A DNA stretch of 64,000 bases from Cohnella rhizosphaerae (GCF_029525575.1 NZ_JAPDIA010000003.1:2162214-2226213), one strand, 5' to 3'; numbered from the stretch's first letter, positions 20,604-29,602 are shown. The notes: generated by a model not told the origin, from the letters alone. Numbers and translations are program-made.

Positions 20604-21491
20604 GTGTTTAGATCAATTAAATGTCGATTAAAAGATATGGGAAGTCAGTGCCATAAGGAATTCTATGTAGAAACAGCGCAAGAGATAGAATTGCTTTTTT
20701 CTCAGCGGGACAAAGCTAATTCGCATTATAATGACTGTATTAGGAGAGTACATCAATGCAGTACGATTGAGGAAATTATTGATGTAAAATTGGATATTCA
20801 AGAACGAAGTTTAAGTGTTAAGAGTAGCAATATTTCATATAAAGAATGCTCCCTTAATCCCAGTGGTTGTGATCATGATATTCGCGAGATTGATAATCAA
20901 TCAAGAAAAATGAAGAAAGAAATTAGGGAGATTGAAAATAAGTTATCCGACTTGAGAGAAGTAATAGAGCAACTCAACGAATTTTACGAAAAAAACAATA
21001 AGTCATCAAATATATATTATAGGTTTTTTTGAAGATAAATACGGAAAAACCGTATGCACCTATTTTAACCTTGATGATTTTTCTGCTGGTGAATATAATC
21101 TTATGCAGATATGGTTAGCGTTTAAAAAAGCCCTTTCATGGTGAGGGATCTAATATTGCAATAACTAATTATAGTGGGAAGCTGAAGATCGATGAGTTTT
21201 GTGTTAGGGAAAAGAGAAGATGGCATGGACGATTCATTTTAAAATCGCTACTTGAAATTATTCCGTTATTAAATGAAAAAGTTGAGGAGTACAATCAGAA
21301 TTATTTTAATACTTTTTCAAAAAAGGTTTACCTCATACAAAGAGTATGAGAGTTCAATAAACTATAGAATGCCGATAGGTTGCATTTATGGAACTATAAA
21401 ACCAACTGGCGGTCTTACCGTTTCGGAACTAACAAAATTTTATGCATCAGAGGGATTCATTAAAAATGGTAAGTTGTATCGGGAATTGTGA
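20604..21491 (+). CDS. Coiled-coil plus acetyltransferase-like protein (three apparent frameshifts)
   Basis: GTG at 20604 is preferred because GGGAGG lies 6 bases upstream; GTG 20586 and ATG 20598 are alternatives. The first half is strongly coiled-coil (REIDNQSRKMKKEIREIENK..LREVIEQLNEFYEKNN). Frames break at runs near 21023-21030 (T7), 21123-21129 (A6) and 21320-21327 (A6). The joined C-terminus reads KLKIDEFCVREKRRWHGRFI and ends GGLTVSELTKFYASEGFIKN, which resembles the last part of a GNAT fold (acetyl-CoA loop, then FY..GF). Function unknown. It lies 262 bases after the HNH-like gene on the same strand. The run breaks are numerous, so real decay is also possible. Confidence 0.45.
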
Positions 21492-21561
21492 TAAAGAATT
21501 ATAAGCGTTCCAAAATGCATATGGTCTTATCAGTTATAAATCTGGGTACTAAGAAATTACT

Positions 21562-21604
21562 AAAAAACCGATGCTAATATGAATACAGCTTTCGGTTTTT
21601 TTTG
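21562..21604 (+). terminator. Terminator ending the defence-island transcript
   Basis: AAAACCGA and TCGGTTTT arms around a 20-base loop, followed by a T8 tract. It is the first clear terminator after 10.2 kb on the plus strand. The rest of 21492-21814 holds no gene. Confidence 0.65.
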
Positions 21605-21814
21605 TGAATTTGACGGGTAGCCTCAAGAAAATTTGAATCATATTCAAATGGAAGTCGGCATTAAGCATGGAAATGTCAAATATCAATAAAGCTTTATTCC
21701 CGTCACGTACCCTCGCTTCGCTTCAATAACCTTGATTATAAAGCCATTATGATAAGACAATGGCAAACTCAGATTCATATAAGGTCACACAAATAAATTT
21801 ACATTAAATGAAAA

Positions 21815-23332
21815 TTAGTTATCGCACTTATGACATTTAGAGCCTGTTAAACTCCCCTTATCAAACAGAGTTGCACAGCCCGAACAGAAATCGTATTTCT
21901 CTTTGTGATTCTCGCAAACACCACTTCCTGATTTGGTAAAATAAACAGCAGCATTATCGCAATGAACACAGTATTCTTCAGAAGAGAGTTTCTCATAATA
22001 TTGTTCTTCTTCGTCATAATCTGTTTGATTATCGTAGTCCTCAATTTCAAAGCCGCCTACTTCAAACTTTTCCGAATCTTCGATATATATATTGTCCTTT
22101 TCCTCTTGTTGCTCCGTGTTAAGTTCAAACTCGACAGAAAATGATCCGGTTATTTTACATAATCCAGAACCATAAGGTAAGAAGGTTCCATTGAAGCTAG
22201 AGGTCTCCACGCTAATTTCTACTTCAACTTCAAATCTCCCTTCCATAAAAACTTGGTTATCATGAAAGTCAACGGAATCGATTTCAAAGTCCGGTATAGA
22301 GCTAGCGCTAATAACTTCAACATCAGCAATTGGATCATCGACAAATGGTTGTAAATCACCACTGTGAATGAAATATGACGTGAGTTCCATCTCGTTATTA
22401 AAAATTGCATCCCAGTCCTGCTGATCCGCCAACTCTTTGCAAATATCTAATGCATTCACTTCTAAATATGCTAAACGATTATCAATGTGATTGATTCTAG
22501 CGACATAATCTAGAAAATTCGATAACGTCACTAGGATTAAATTGTTTCTTGTTTTTTCTCTGAATTCCTGTACTAGTTCTTTTCTTGCTTCTACTGGTTT
22601 ACCGTCTTTGTCTAGTTGCCACCAATCTTCTTTGACGTCTCTCGTTACAAAAATAATGTTCTTATTCTTAACAGTTGCCTGATGAAGAACTTGTTTCCAT
22701 AGAACTAAATCTCCATATTTTCTCGTTCCGGTAGGATCATCATCATCTTTAATTGAATCCTTATATCCCGGAGGAATCAAATATTTATATCTTCTTTCAC
22801 CTTCTTCATAAACGGACAGCAATTCTTCAAGCGTAAATTGATGGCCCTTACTTCCGTTTGCCACCAAATCTTCGACTAATGCTTTGACTTCATTCTTTCT
22901 AATTATGTCTTTGTTTCTTTTAATATCATCTTCAATATCTTTCACATACTTGTCTGATACTTTCTGCATTTCTTTGATGTGCGTTAGTAACTGATCTTTA
23001 AACTGGTCAATTAAAGGGTATTTTAGTTCAATATACTTTACAAACTCCCCATCAATGGAGTTCTTGGTTTTTTCAATTATACTACGAATAGATTTAGTTA
23101 CCTCTTGATACTTATTAAAGCTACTATTGTATTCTTTTTCTTGATGTTTACAAAACTCCTCATGGACTTGATGAGGAATCCATATTGAATCAAAAACTGA
23201 ACGAAGTGTTCTTAACGCTTGTTCTATTGATTCTGGAGTAAGACGATAAATTCTTAAATAAACGTTAGTATCAAATACAATAATCGGTTCGTTATCCCAA
23301 ATAGACTTGAAATTATCGAATGAATCTTTCAT
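21815..23332 (-). CDS. PIN-domain (DUF4935-like) protein with C-terminal zinc ribbons
   Basis: 505 aa, intact, ATG at 23332 behind GAGAGGTG. The N-terminal domain is PIN-like: IIVFDTNVYLRIYRL (first acidic Asp), a Glu near HQVHEEFCKHQ, a long charged helical insertion, then KYGDLVLWKQVL and NIIFVTRDVKEDWW, which carry the later acidic residues. Such large PIN proteins are expected to be metal-dependent RNases. The middle region is acidic and beta-rich. The C-terminus has paired zinc knuckles (CVHC..., CENH..., CSGC..., CHKC). It is transcribed towards the defence operon. A role as effector or toxin is inference. Confidence 0.72.
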   Translation of the reverse strand: MKDSFDNFKSIWDNEPIIVFDTNVYLRIYRLTPESIEQALRTLRSVFDSIWIPHQVHEEFCKHQEKEYNSSFNKYQEVTKSIRSIIEKTKNSIDGEFVKYIELKYPLIDQFKDQLLTHIKEMQKVSDKYVKDIEDDIKRNKDIIRKNEVKALVEDLVANGSKGHQFTLEELLSVYEEGERRYKYLIPPGYKDSIKDDDDPTGTRKYGDLVLWKQVLHQATVKNKNIIFVTRDVKEDWWQLDKDGKPVEARKELVQEFREKTRNNLILVTLSNFLDYVARINHIDNRLAYLEVNALDICKELADQQDWDAIFNNEMELTSYFIHSGDLQPFVDDPIADVEVISASSIPDFEIDSVDFHDNQVFMEGRFEVEVEISVETSSFNGTFLPYGSGLCKITGSFSVEFELNTEQQEEKDNIYIEDSEKFEVGGFEIEDYDNQTDYDEEEQYYEKLSSEEYCVHCDNAAVYFTKSGSGVCENHKEKYDFCSGCATLFDKGSLTGSKCHKCDN

Positions 23333-23600
23333 GTAGCACCTCTCGAGAGAATTTTGATGGTCGGAGGATGAGCATGTATTAGATTGAGGAGATCGTAGGC
23401 TTTATGCTGTCGGCATCTGCCACAAACCACCGGGCATGATGAACTAACGATATCAAGCATTCGCAGGCTGAGTCATGGATGCTGGAAATTTAAAAGTTTT
23501 ATTTCCCTATTGCTTCTTAAGATTCCTTCAGAAGATATATAGATGATAAGGCTAGATTTTAAGATCTGAAACCGATAAAACGTCTCAGCTCTGTTTTGAT

Positions 23601-23843
23601 TCACGTTCGTACTCCCCCTTCAATAATTTTGAAAAAGGCGGAGGGCTTAATCTTTAATCCCTTACACAGGTCAAATATTTTCGTAACTGAAGGCTCGTTT
23701 CTGCCAACCTCAATCATGGAGATGTAGGATCGATCCACATCACATTCCTGCGCCAAATCCTCTTGGCTCATGCCCTGCTTTATTCTAAGTGCCTTTACGG
23801 TTTTGCCGATGATTTGCTTAATGATAACGGGCTGATCGTTCAA
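23601..23843 (-). CDS. XRE-family helix-turn-helix regulator
   Basis: About 80 aa from TTG at 23843, chosen because AAAAGGAG lies 8 bases upstream; an ATG at 23873 lacks such a site. A classic HTH_3 domain fills the protein: IGKTVKALRIKQGMSQEDLA, then QECDVDRSYISMIEVGRNEP with the recognition helix. It resembles small cytoplasmic repressors of mobile and defence loci. Divergently placed beside the remnant at 23958-24070, mirroring the second XRE cassette 0.7 kb away. Confidence 0.8.
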   Translation of the reverse strand: MNDQPVIIKQIIGKTVKALRIKQGMSQEDLAQECDVDRSYISMIEVGRNEPSVTKIFDLCKGLKIKPSAFFKIIEGGVRT

Positions 23844-23957
23844 GGAAATTACTCCTTTTCTGTCCATTATCAATTTGCTATACTAACCGCAACAGATAAG
23901 GTATTCAACAAAAAGTAATTAAATTACATTTATCGAAAATCGCATTTAATATGCATA

Positions 23958-24070
23958 CAGCAGGGAGGGCCGCTGCGCATTAATACTTACTTACTTCATG
24001 AGTATGAGAATAAAAGGTGACAGTTAAACGAGGTGGGGAGTCGATCGTTGGGACAAAGAATTTCTTTGCA
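23958..24070 (+). pseudogene. Decayed 5' copy of the Spo0E-like gene
   Basis: Aligns over about 105 bases with 24733-24830, sharing GCAGGGAGGGCC, then a TACTTACTTC/ACTTACTCCAT segment, AGTATGAG, AGTTAAACGAG, TGGGG and CGATCGTTGG in order. The ATG and frame are lost. A second remnant holding the 3' end of the same gene lies at 27308-27360. Bases 24071-24330 hold nothing I recognise. Confidence 0.65.
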
Positions 24071-24330
24071 CGTGAAAGTGTTGTAGTTCCGGGGCTGGAG
24101 TGTGGTTAATAATTGAGCTCGAGGAACGCTTAATATCTAAAGTGGAAGTTCAGTTAAGAAGGAGTATATCGACACTGATAAAAGCTCAATACAGCAGCAG
24201 TTCAATGTTTTGTTCCCCATGCGGAAAAGCAGGCATATGACCGTGCGAAGCAGGATCGATGTGATTATTGAAAGTAAAATATGAATACAATTTGCATTTT
24301 TTCAAACGTGGCAGGGCAAGAAACCTTTAT

Positions 24331-24582
24331 TTATTCTGTATCTTCGCCCAATAACTCACTAACGGAAATATCCAAAGCCTTTGCAATGGCTACAACCTCA
24401 TAATCCTGAACAAGCCGATACTGCCCCTCCAGTCGTGACAGGCTAGTTGGACTTATATCAAGACCAAAGGTCTGGAGCTTAGCCAGAAACTCCTTTTGCT
24501 TTAACCCTTTAGCTGTGCGGACGGCAACCACTTTGGTGCCGATTATGTTTTTATCGCCTGGCGGTTCTTTCCGATGCTTCAT
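24331..24582 (-). CDS. XRE-family helix-turn-helix regulator
   Basis: 83 aa from ATG 24582 (GAGGTG seven bases upstream; a start at 24597 has no such site). HTH_3 domain: IIGTKVVAVRTAKGLKQKEF, then LDISPTSLSRLEGQYRLVQD, ending ALDISVSELLGEDTE. Its gene is divergent from the Spo0E-like gene, and a perfect 11-bp inverted repeat lies between the two at 24630-24654, a likely operator for autoregulation and control of the neighbour. Confidence 0.8.
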   Translation of the reverse strand: MKHRKEPPGDKNIIGTKVVAVRTAKGLKQKEFLAKLQTFGLDISPTSLSRLEGQYRLVQDYEVVAIAKALDISVSELLGEDTE

Positions 24583-24629
24583 CTGATCGCACCTCACATT
24601 TAGCCAAATTGTAAGTGAGGTTATGGTTG

Positions 24630-24654
24630 TTTTAATGCGATAATCGCATTAAAA
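24630..24654. promoter_or_regulatory. Perfect inverted-repeat operator between divergent genes
   Basis: TTTTAATGCGA at 24630-24640, spacer TAA, then TCGCATTAAAA at 24644-24654. It sits 47 bases from the XRE start and 92 from the plus-strand ATG. A related half-site (TCGCATTTAA) occurs near 23940 upstream of the other XRE gene, consistent with paralogous repressors and operators. Confidence 0.7.
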
Positions 24655-24746
24655 TGAAATAAACCGATTTTCGCAGTAAAGTATAGAAGTTGCCCGCATC
24701 TTAGAAGAGCACAAAGCGATTAAACACGATGCAGGGAGGGCCAACC

Positions 24747-24935
24747 ATGCTCCACTTACTCCATCAGTATGAGGAGGAAAAGCGAAAGTTAAACGAGCTG
24801 GGGCGCCGATCGTTGGAGCAGGGGATACCGTTGTATATGAATGAGGCGGTGCAGGCGCAGAGTCGGAAGGTGGACGAGCTGATCGTTCAATTACATAAGA
24901 AGAAGGCGGAGCGCAATAAGCGGCTGCGTCCATAA
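24747..24935 (+). CDS. Spo0E-like small protein (possible aspartyl-phosphate phosphatase)
   Basis: 62 aa from ATG 24747, with GGGAGGG 8 bases upstream. Two predicted helices: HQYEEEKRKLNELGRRSLEQ and EAVQAQSRKVDELIVQLHKK. The SxxxD motif in QSRKVDELI and the preceding KLNEL are the pattern of Spo0E-type phosphatases, which dephosphorylate Spo0A~P and so restrain sporulation. The match is by pattern only. The gene is divergent from an XRE regulator and 25 bases before the next gene, with which it probably forms a unit. Decayed pieces of it flank the locus on both sides. Confidence 0.5.
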   Translation: MLHLLHQYEEEKRKLNELGRRSLEQGIPLYMNEAVQAQSRKVDELIVQLHKKKAERNKRLRP

Positions 24936-24960
24936 TGGATGCAAGGAAGGGGGGAGGCGG

Positions 24961-25260
24961 ATGGAAGTGCCGGACTGGTTTCGGAATGCCATGCAGCAGC
25001 GGCTTGACGAGATTATTTCCCATAGCGATGTAGGACTGGAGCTGCGGCAAGCGCGCACTGAGGAGCAGGAGGCATTCGCGTCGTTGTACGGCGGTATGGA
25101 TGCGATTCAATTTACCAAGTACATGGCTTGGGAAGACAGGCATCTGTACAGGCGAGCGCTGGAGAATGAGCGTCTTTATATGGAGGGCGTGAAGGATGGC
25201 GCTCGGTTGGCTGCGGCGCTGATGGCTGATGGGAGTAAGCCAGAAGAGGATCATTCTTAA
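24961..25260 (+). CDS. Small helical protein, unknown
   Basis: 99 aa, GGGGGGAGG before the ATG. Soluble, charged and helical (WFRNAMQQRLDEIISHSDVG..RRALENERLYMEGVKDGARL). It follows the Spo0E-like gene by 25 bases and is presumably under the same XRE operator. I recognise no family; the LYMEGVKDGARLAAAL pattern resembles short proteins common in Paenibacillus. Confidence 0.55.
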   Translation: MEVPDWFRNAMQQRLDEIISHSDVGLELRQARTEEQEAFASLYGGMDAIQFTKYMAWEDRHLYRRALENERLYMEGVKDGARLAAALMADGSKPEEDHS

Positions 25261-25313
25261 AGCCGCTTCTCCCACGTTATCGTGCTACAATAGTTATAAA
25301 TGTCCTGGGGAAA

Positions 25314-25857
25314 ATGGTAGGTGTAAAAGTGGATAAAAAATTTATTGAGAATCGACTTAGAAATGCACTAAATAGGCTTTACCATTTTGACTCACTCATT
25401 ATCTCTAACAATTCAAATGAACGATCGATCACCCATCGGCTAGCTGTTCATCTGGGCACCCTGTTTTTTGAAGACTGGAATGTTGACGTAGAGTACAATA
25501 GGAACCTTGGGGACAGGAAGCAGATCTCATGGCTTGCAAGAGGGCTAGATGAAGAAGATGTTATATCCGGCCGCAAATCCGTTTATCCCGATATCATCGT
25601 ACATAAAAGAAATTCTTCTGAAAATCTGCTAGTGGTCGAGGTCAAGAAAATGGGGGGTCTCGGAGCGTCTGGAGCAATACGACATTGAGAAACTAAATGG
25701 GTATTTCCGGGAAGAAACGTTGAAATATGAATATGCAGCTTTTGTTAAAATTTCGGATCCAAACATGAGACCTAAGAAAGAATTTCTCTTAAGAACAAGA
25801 GATGAGTGGTTGGCGAATGGGACATCGGCTGATTTCTGGAGTTGGTCGTCGCGGTAA
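25314..25857 (+). CDS. PD-(D/E)XK-type nuclease-fold protein (one apparent frameshift)
   Basis: Start uncertain: ATG 25314 behind TGGGG, or GTG 25329. The core reads RSITHRLAVHLGTLFFEDWN, then SVYPDIIVHKRNSSENLLVV followed by EVKK: PD...ExK, the restriction-fold signature. The frame breaks in the G6 run at 25652-25657. The repaired part (SERLEQYDIEKLNGYFREET, then YEYAAFVKI) keeps the D..KL..Y pattern usual after the motif in this fold, and stops at 25855-25857. About 181 aa. Possibly a defence or repair nuclease; substrate unknown. Confidence 0.65.
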
Positions 25858-26000
25858 ATGAATAATCCTGGCGGTCAGGGGGGAGCTTACAGCAATTTCG
25901 TCTAAGCGGGCGTTGCGATATGAATGAGATACATCGTATTTGCGTGATCTGGTAAAAGTATAACAATCAAGAGGTGTTTGTTTAAAAAGGGAGAATTTGT

Positions 26001-27270
26001 TTGAAAAAATTAATCGTAATGCTTGGATTGGCTTTTATTATGATTCTATGTAGTTGTAATGGCAATTCTAAAAACGAAAAAATAAATGAACCTAAACAAA
26101 CAGCAATTTCCCCTAGTACTACACGGACCACAGGTTCTTCTATTTCCAATGAAAAAATCTCTATTTATGACATCAATAATAAAGAGATTGGAAAAATTGA
26201 ACGTTATGGGATTTTAGTTCTTACAGATGACAGCATTATTTATAATAAGATTCCGACTGGGTCTGTTGACTCCATAACTGATATGGATTACTATCGCTAC
26301 ATTTTTAAAACAAAAGAAAATATAAAACTGGGTACAGTTGAGAATTGGTCTTACGAAGCTAAGTATGATACGACAGTCATTGGCAACTCATTATACATGT
26401 ATGTTACAACTGGTGAAATTTCGGATATTAAAAATAGAACGCTTTATCTTTATAAAGTGGATTTATCCAGTAATTCGATGTCAGTTGTTTTTTCTGAAAG
26501 AGGGGGGATTTCCCTATAATACGATGACTGCTGTGGGCAATAAACTGTTATTGGTTAGAGTAGTCCCAACCGGCGGTTCTGTGTTAGAAGAATATAATTC
26601 AGATACGAACAAGAGAAAGCTATTAAAGCAATTTGATTTTGATGACAGAGCAAATACAGGAGAAGCTATCCGGCAGATAACATCTGACGAAAATACAATT
26701 TCATTGTTACGTTTAAAAATAGAATCAGGCGGTAAAATACGGATGTATCTCGATGTATATGACCATAATATGACTTTTCTGCGATCTGTCGATGTTTCTA
26801 AGATTCCGTCTAATTCTATCGACTCGCCCGAGAATGAATTACGTCAAGGTGTATCCAATTTTGTCGCTTCAAACGATTATATATACTATGCGAATTTTAG
26901 CATTACTAGATTTATGGGGAAAATTACAAATAATTCCCTGCATCCTATTATGAATGTTAATCCAGAATTCGAAATGGCTTCAGAATCTGTAAAAGGAAAA
27001 TTTTCGGGTTTGTTTTATCAATCGTTCAACAAGAACAATGAACTATATCTACTAAGTTACACAGACGGCACGCTGAAAAGAACAACGTTTAATGTTGATG
27101 ACGAAAGGTATTATATCATCAACATTTCGAAAAATACGAAAAATAATCTCTTAATTACAATGAGATATAAAAACCCCGACACAGGAGAAGGACTTGCGCC
27201 AAGATTATACTATGTTAATTTGTCAGATTTGGATTTTAAGAGGTTTATACCTTCGGTACCTGAGAAGTAA
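26001..27270 (+). CDS. Lipoprotein with beta-propeller-like body (one apparent frameshift)
   Basis: ATG or TTG start at 26001 behind GGGAG. N-terminus MKKLIVMLGLAFIMILCSC is a lipoprotein signal (lipid Cys near residue 19). A Ser/Thr/Pro linker is followed by a long beta-rich body with repeated strand-turn patterns (KLLLVRVVPTGGSVLEEYNS, NKNNELYLLSYTDGTLKRTT). The frame breaks at the G6 run 26504-26509; the joined protein is about 423 aa. Outer face of the membrane; ligand unknown. The gene is AT-rich like its neighbours, and a terminator follows at 27279. Confidence 0.65.
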
Positions 27271-27278
27271 AACGCTTT

Positions 27279-27310
27279 ATAACCCGTCATTTTCGATGGG
27301 TTATTTATGT
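27279..27310 (+). terminator. Terminator after the lipoprotein gene
   Basis: ATAACCCGTC and GATGGGTTAT arms (one G-T pair) around ATTTTC, followed by TTTATG. The T-tract is short. Confidence 0.6.
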
Positions 27311-27360
27311 TACATAAGAAGAAGTCGGAGCGCTATAAGCGGCTTGCGTCAATAATGGTT
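27308..27360 (+). pseudogene. Remnant of the 3' end of the Spo0E-like gene
   Basis: TTACATAAGAAGAAG, CGGAGCGC, ATAAGCGGC and AATGG follow in the same order and spacing as at 24892-24940, the end of the intact Spo0E-like gene, with a few substitutions and an indel. With the 5' remnant at 23958 this brackets the intact copy. Confidence 0.65.
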
Positions 27361-27389
27361 CAAGGAACCGGCTCCAAGCTCCCTCCAAT

Positions 27390-27452
27390 GAATTCAATTG
27401 AGGCTCTCCGCTTCCTTGAATTATACTGAAGGTAGCCCTTCGGGGGAGATCG
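27390..27452 (+). promoter_or_regulatory. Duplicated promoter-leader segment, copy 1
   Basis: 63 bases nearly identical to 31768-31829. Contains TTGAGG (27398-27403), an 18-base spacer and TATACT (27422-27427), a good sigma-A promoter, followed by GGTAGCCCTTCGGGGGAGAT. It lies about 65 bases before the nuclease gene at 27517. Confidence 0.65.
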
Positions 27453-27516
27453 GATTTTCATGCAAACCATCCGGAGCGATTGAAGCAATAGGTTATATTC
27501 GTTAGGAGAGTGTCGT

Positions 27517-28595
27517 ATGCCGATCGAATTTGGATTATGGAAAATAAACGGTGAGTTAGAGCGTGTGCCTTTTTTCTAGTTTGGAATCTGAACAAAAATT
27601 AGAAGAGGCGATTTCCAAGGATATTGGAATCATAGATCCATCCTTAATGTTAATTGGACGGCAGGTAATGACGGCATTTGGAAAGATTATTGATATCTTA
27701 GCCATTAATTCTGAAGGCTGTCTCACCATTATTGAGCTGAAGCGCAATAAAACCCCTAGGGAAGTCGTTGCACAAACCTTGGATTATGCTAGCTGGGTTC
27801 AAACCCAAACTTACAATGATATCGTTCGTATTTTTAATGAAAAAAATCTTGGGTTAAGCTTCGAAAAGGCTTTTACCGAGAGATATGAGGTTAATTTACC
27901 GGAGACGCTTAATGAAAGTCATAATTTAATCATCGTAGCCGCAGAGCTTGATAATGCTACAGAGAGAATTATTAATTATTTAAACAGCTATGGAGTTCCG
28001 TTAAACGTTGTATTTTTTCGTTACTTTAAAGCTGGAGAAAATGAGTATTTGGCAAGGTCTTGGTTACTTGATCCGAATCAAGTAGAGGCTCAAAGCAGTA
28101 AGGCGAACTCGTCGAAAACTGGGAAACAGCCTTGGAATGGTAGAGACTTCTATGTATCCTTGGGTGATGGTCCATTCCGTAGTTGGGAGGATTGCAGAAA
28201 ATACGGTTATATATCCGCTGGACAAGGCCGTTGGTATAGTAATACGCTGAGCCAATTAAACCCTGGTTCACGTATATTTGCCTGCATTCCAAAAACAGGA
28301 TATGTTGGGGTAGGTATTGTTCAAGATACGGTAGTCCCAATAAAGGACTTTACTGTCCAGATCGAAGGAAAACCAACACCACTCATTGAGGCAGACTTGG
28401 AAGTCAGAATGGATATCGATATTAACGATCCCGACTTATGCGAATATGTCGTACGTGTAGAGTGGCAGAAAACCGTATCTAAAACCCAGGCCTACTGGGA
28501 AAAGGGGGATGTTCGCCAATCAAAACTCTGCTTGTAAACTACGCAACCAGTTCACCTTGGAAAAGTTGGCGAAGTTCTTCGATATTGATGATTAA
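27517..28595 (+). CDS. DUF91/NucS-like PD-(D/E)XK endonuclease-family protein (two apparent frameshifts)
   Basis: ATG at 27517 with AGGAGAG six bases upstream. It starts MPIEFGLWKINGELERVPF, breaks in the T6 run near 27570, and continues ESEQKLEEAISKDIGIIDPS. The nuclease core is FGKIIDILAINSEGCLTIIE followed by LKRNKTPREVVAQTLDYASW: Asp, then E-x-K and the conserved AQ.LDY. The C-terminal half (RDFYVSLGDGPFRSWEDCRK..YGYISAGQGRWYSNTL) looks like a small beta domain. A second break in the G5 run near 28508 restores KLRNQFTLEKLAKFFDIDD and the stop at 28593-28595. About 359 aa. Expressed from the duplicated promoter. DNA repair or restriction role is inferred. Confidence 0.72.
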
Positions 28596-28639
28596 ATAAA
28601 AACAGACTAATGCCAAGGAGCCGGTATTCCCTCAGTGCC

Positions 28640-28940
28640 TGCGAGCTGCGAGCTTCATTTGGAGACGGCAGTCCTTAATTTGCTGGAAGAGCTGAGCCAC
28701 AAGAAGCTGCCGCATCGCGATCGCATGCTTCGGTCGTTTCTAGATCTGGAAAGTGATCTTTGGGCGCATTCCGACCTATCTTGAACTACATCTGCACGCA
28801 GCTCAAACAGCGGGAGTATCTTGGTGAAAATTATGGTGTGTTTGTCATTGAGACCAACAACTACACGGGATGGATCATGGGGAGCGAGAATTCGGAGTAT
28901 TGGACGCAAGTGATCAAAGTTTCTTTATGTAATCTTTAAT
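28640..28940 (+). pseudogene. Remnant of a NERD-domain protein
   Basis: A disrupted frame reads FRPILNYICTQLKQREYLGE, then NYGVFVIETNNYTGWIMGSE and NSEYWTQVIKV before a stop. The GVFVIET.NY.GWI.G pattern is the core of the NERD domain, with the usual Lys replaced by Asn (ETKNY to ETNNY). The upstream half (ELHLETAVLNLLEELSHKKL) is in another frame. The family would normally continue for another 100 or more residues, so this is a decayed fragment. Confidence 0.6.
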
Positions 28941-29055
28941 TTGGTTCTTCTCCCTGGGTGTTCCGGGCTTCCTGGAACTTTACCAAGAAAGCTATTAGAT
29001 ACTTGCTTCTGCACGTGGTAAATTTATATCATCGAGAAACGGTAAGAGGTGAAGC

Positions 29056-29481
29056 ATGAAAACCAAATTGAACGATGCCATCATACTGGCGGCTGACAAA
29101 CATCGCGGACAAGTCGATAAGGGTGGGAGCCCCTATATCCTCCACCCGTTAAGAGTCATGCAAAAGGCAAAGCGTGACGAGGAGAGAATTGTCGCCGTGT
29201 TGCACGATGTGGTTGAGGACACCGACGTAACCTTGGATGAATTGCGCGTGATGGGATTCGATGAGCGCATCGTAACGGCGATCGATCATCTGACCAGGAG
29301 AGGCGGAGAAACATACAACGACTTCATTCTTCGGGTCAAACAGAATGAGCTGGCTACACGGGTTAAGCTGCTTGATATCGAGGATAACAGCGATCTGTCT
29401 CGTTTGCAGGAGGTAACCGAGCAAGACGAGAATCGATTGAGGCGCTATCAGAAGGCAGTGGAATTACTTGCAGATCGGTGA
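29056..29481 (+). CDS. HD-domain phosphohydrolase, small SpoT/MESH1-like
   Basis: 141 aa, intact, AAGAGGTG before ATG. HD-family metal-binding pattern as in the hydrolase half of RelA/SpoT: KHRGQVDKGGSPYILHPLRV (first His), VAVLHDVVEDTDVTLDELRV (HD pair and ED), then a helix with NDFILRVKQNELATRVKLLD and a late Asp (DIEDNSDLSRL). Many such stand-alone proteins are annotated GTP pyrophosphokinase but contain only the hydrolase domain, so the expected activity is hydrolysis of (p)ppGpp or a similar nucleotide. Cytoplasmic and probably monocistronic; a terminator follows at 29603. Confidence 0.8.
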   Translation: MKTKLNDAIILAADKHRGQVDKGGSPYILHPLRVMQKAKRDEERIVAVLHDVVEDTDVTLDELRVMGFDERIVTAIDHLTRRGGETYNDFILRVKQNELATRVKLLDIEDNSDLSRLQEVTEQDENRLRRYQKAVELLADR

Positions 29482-29602
29482 TGGGCTTGTAGAAGGTCCG
29501 GCATCTCGCACGCGGGCGCATCGCAAATACAGGCCGAATGTCAATGTGGCACACTCAAAGCACAGGATCTATAGCCGTCTGCGCACCGAATCCCATACAG
29601 TG

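Noticed and set aside
24649..25275. 208-aa reverse-strand frame
   Set aside because: Lies opposite two plus-strand genes with good ribosome binding sites and has no family pattern.
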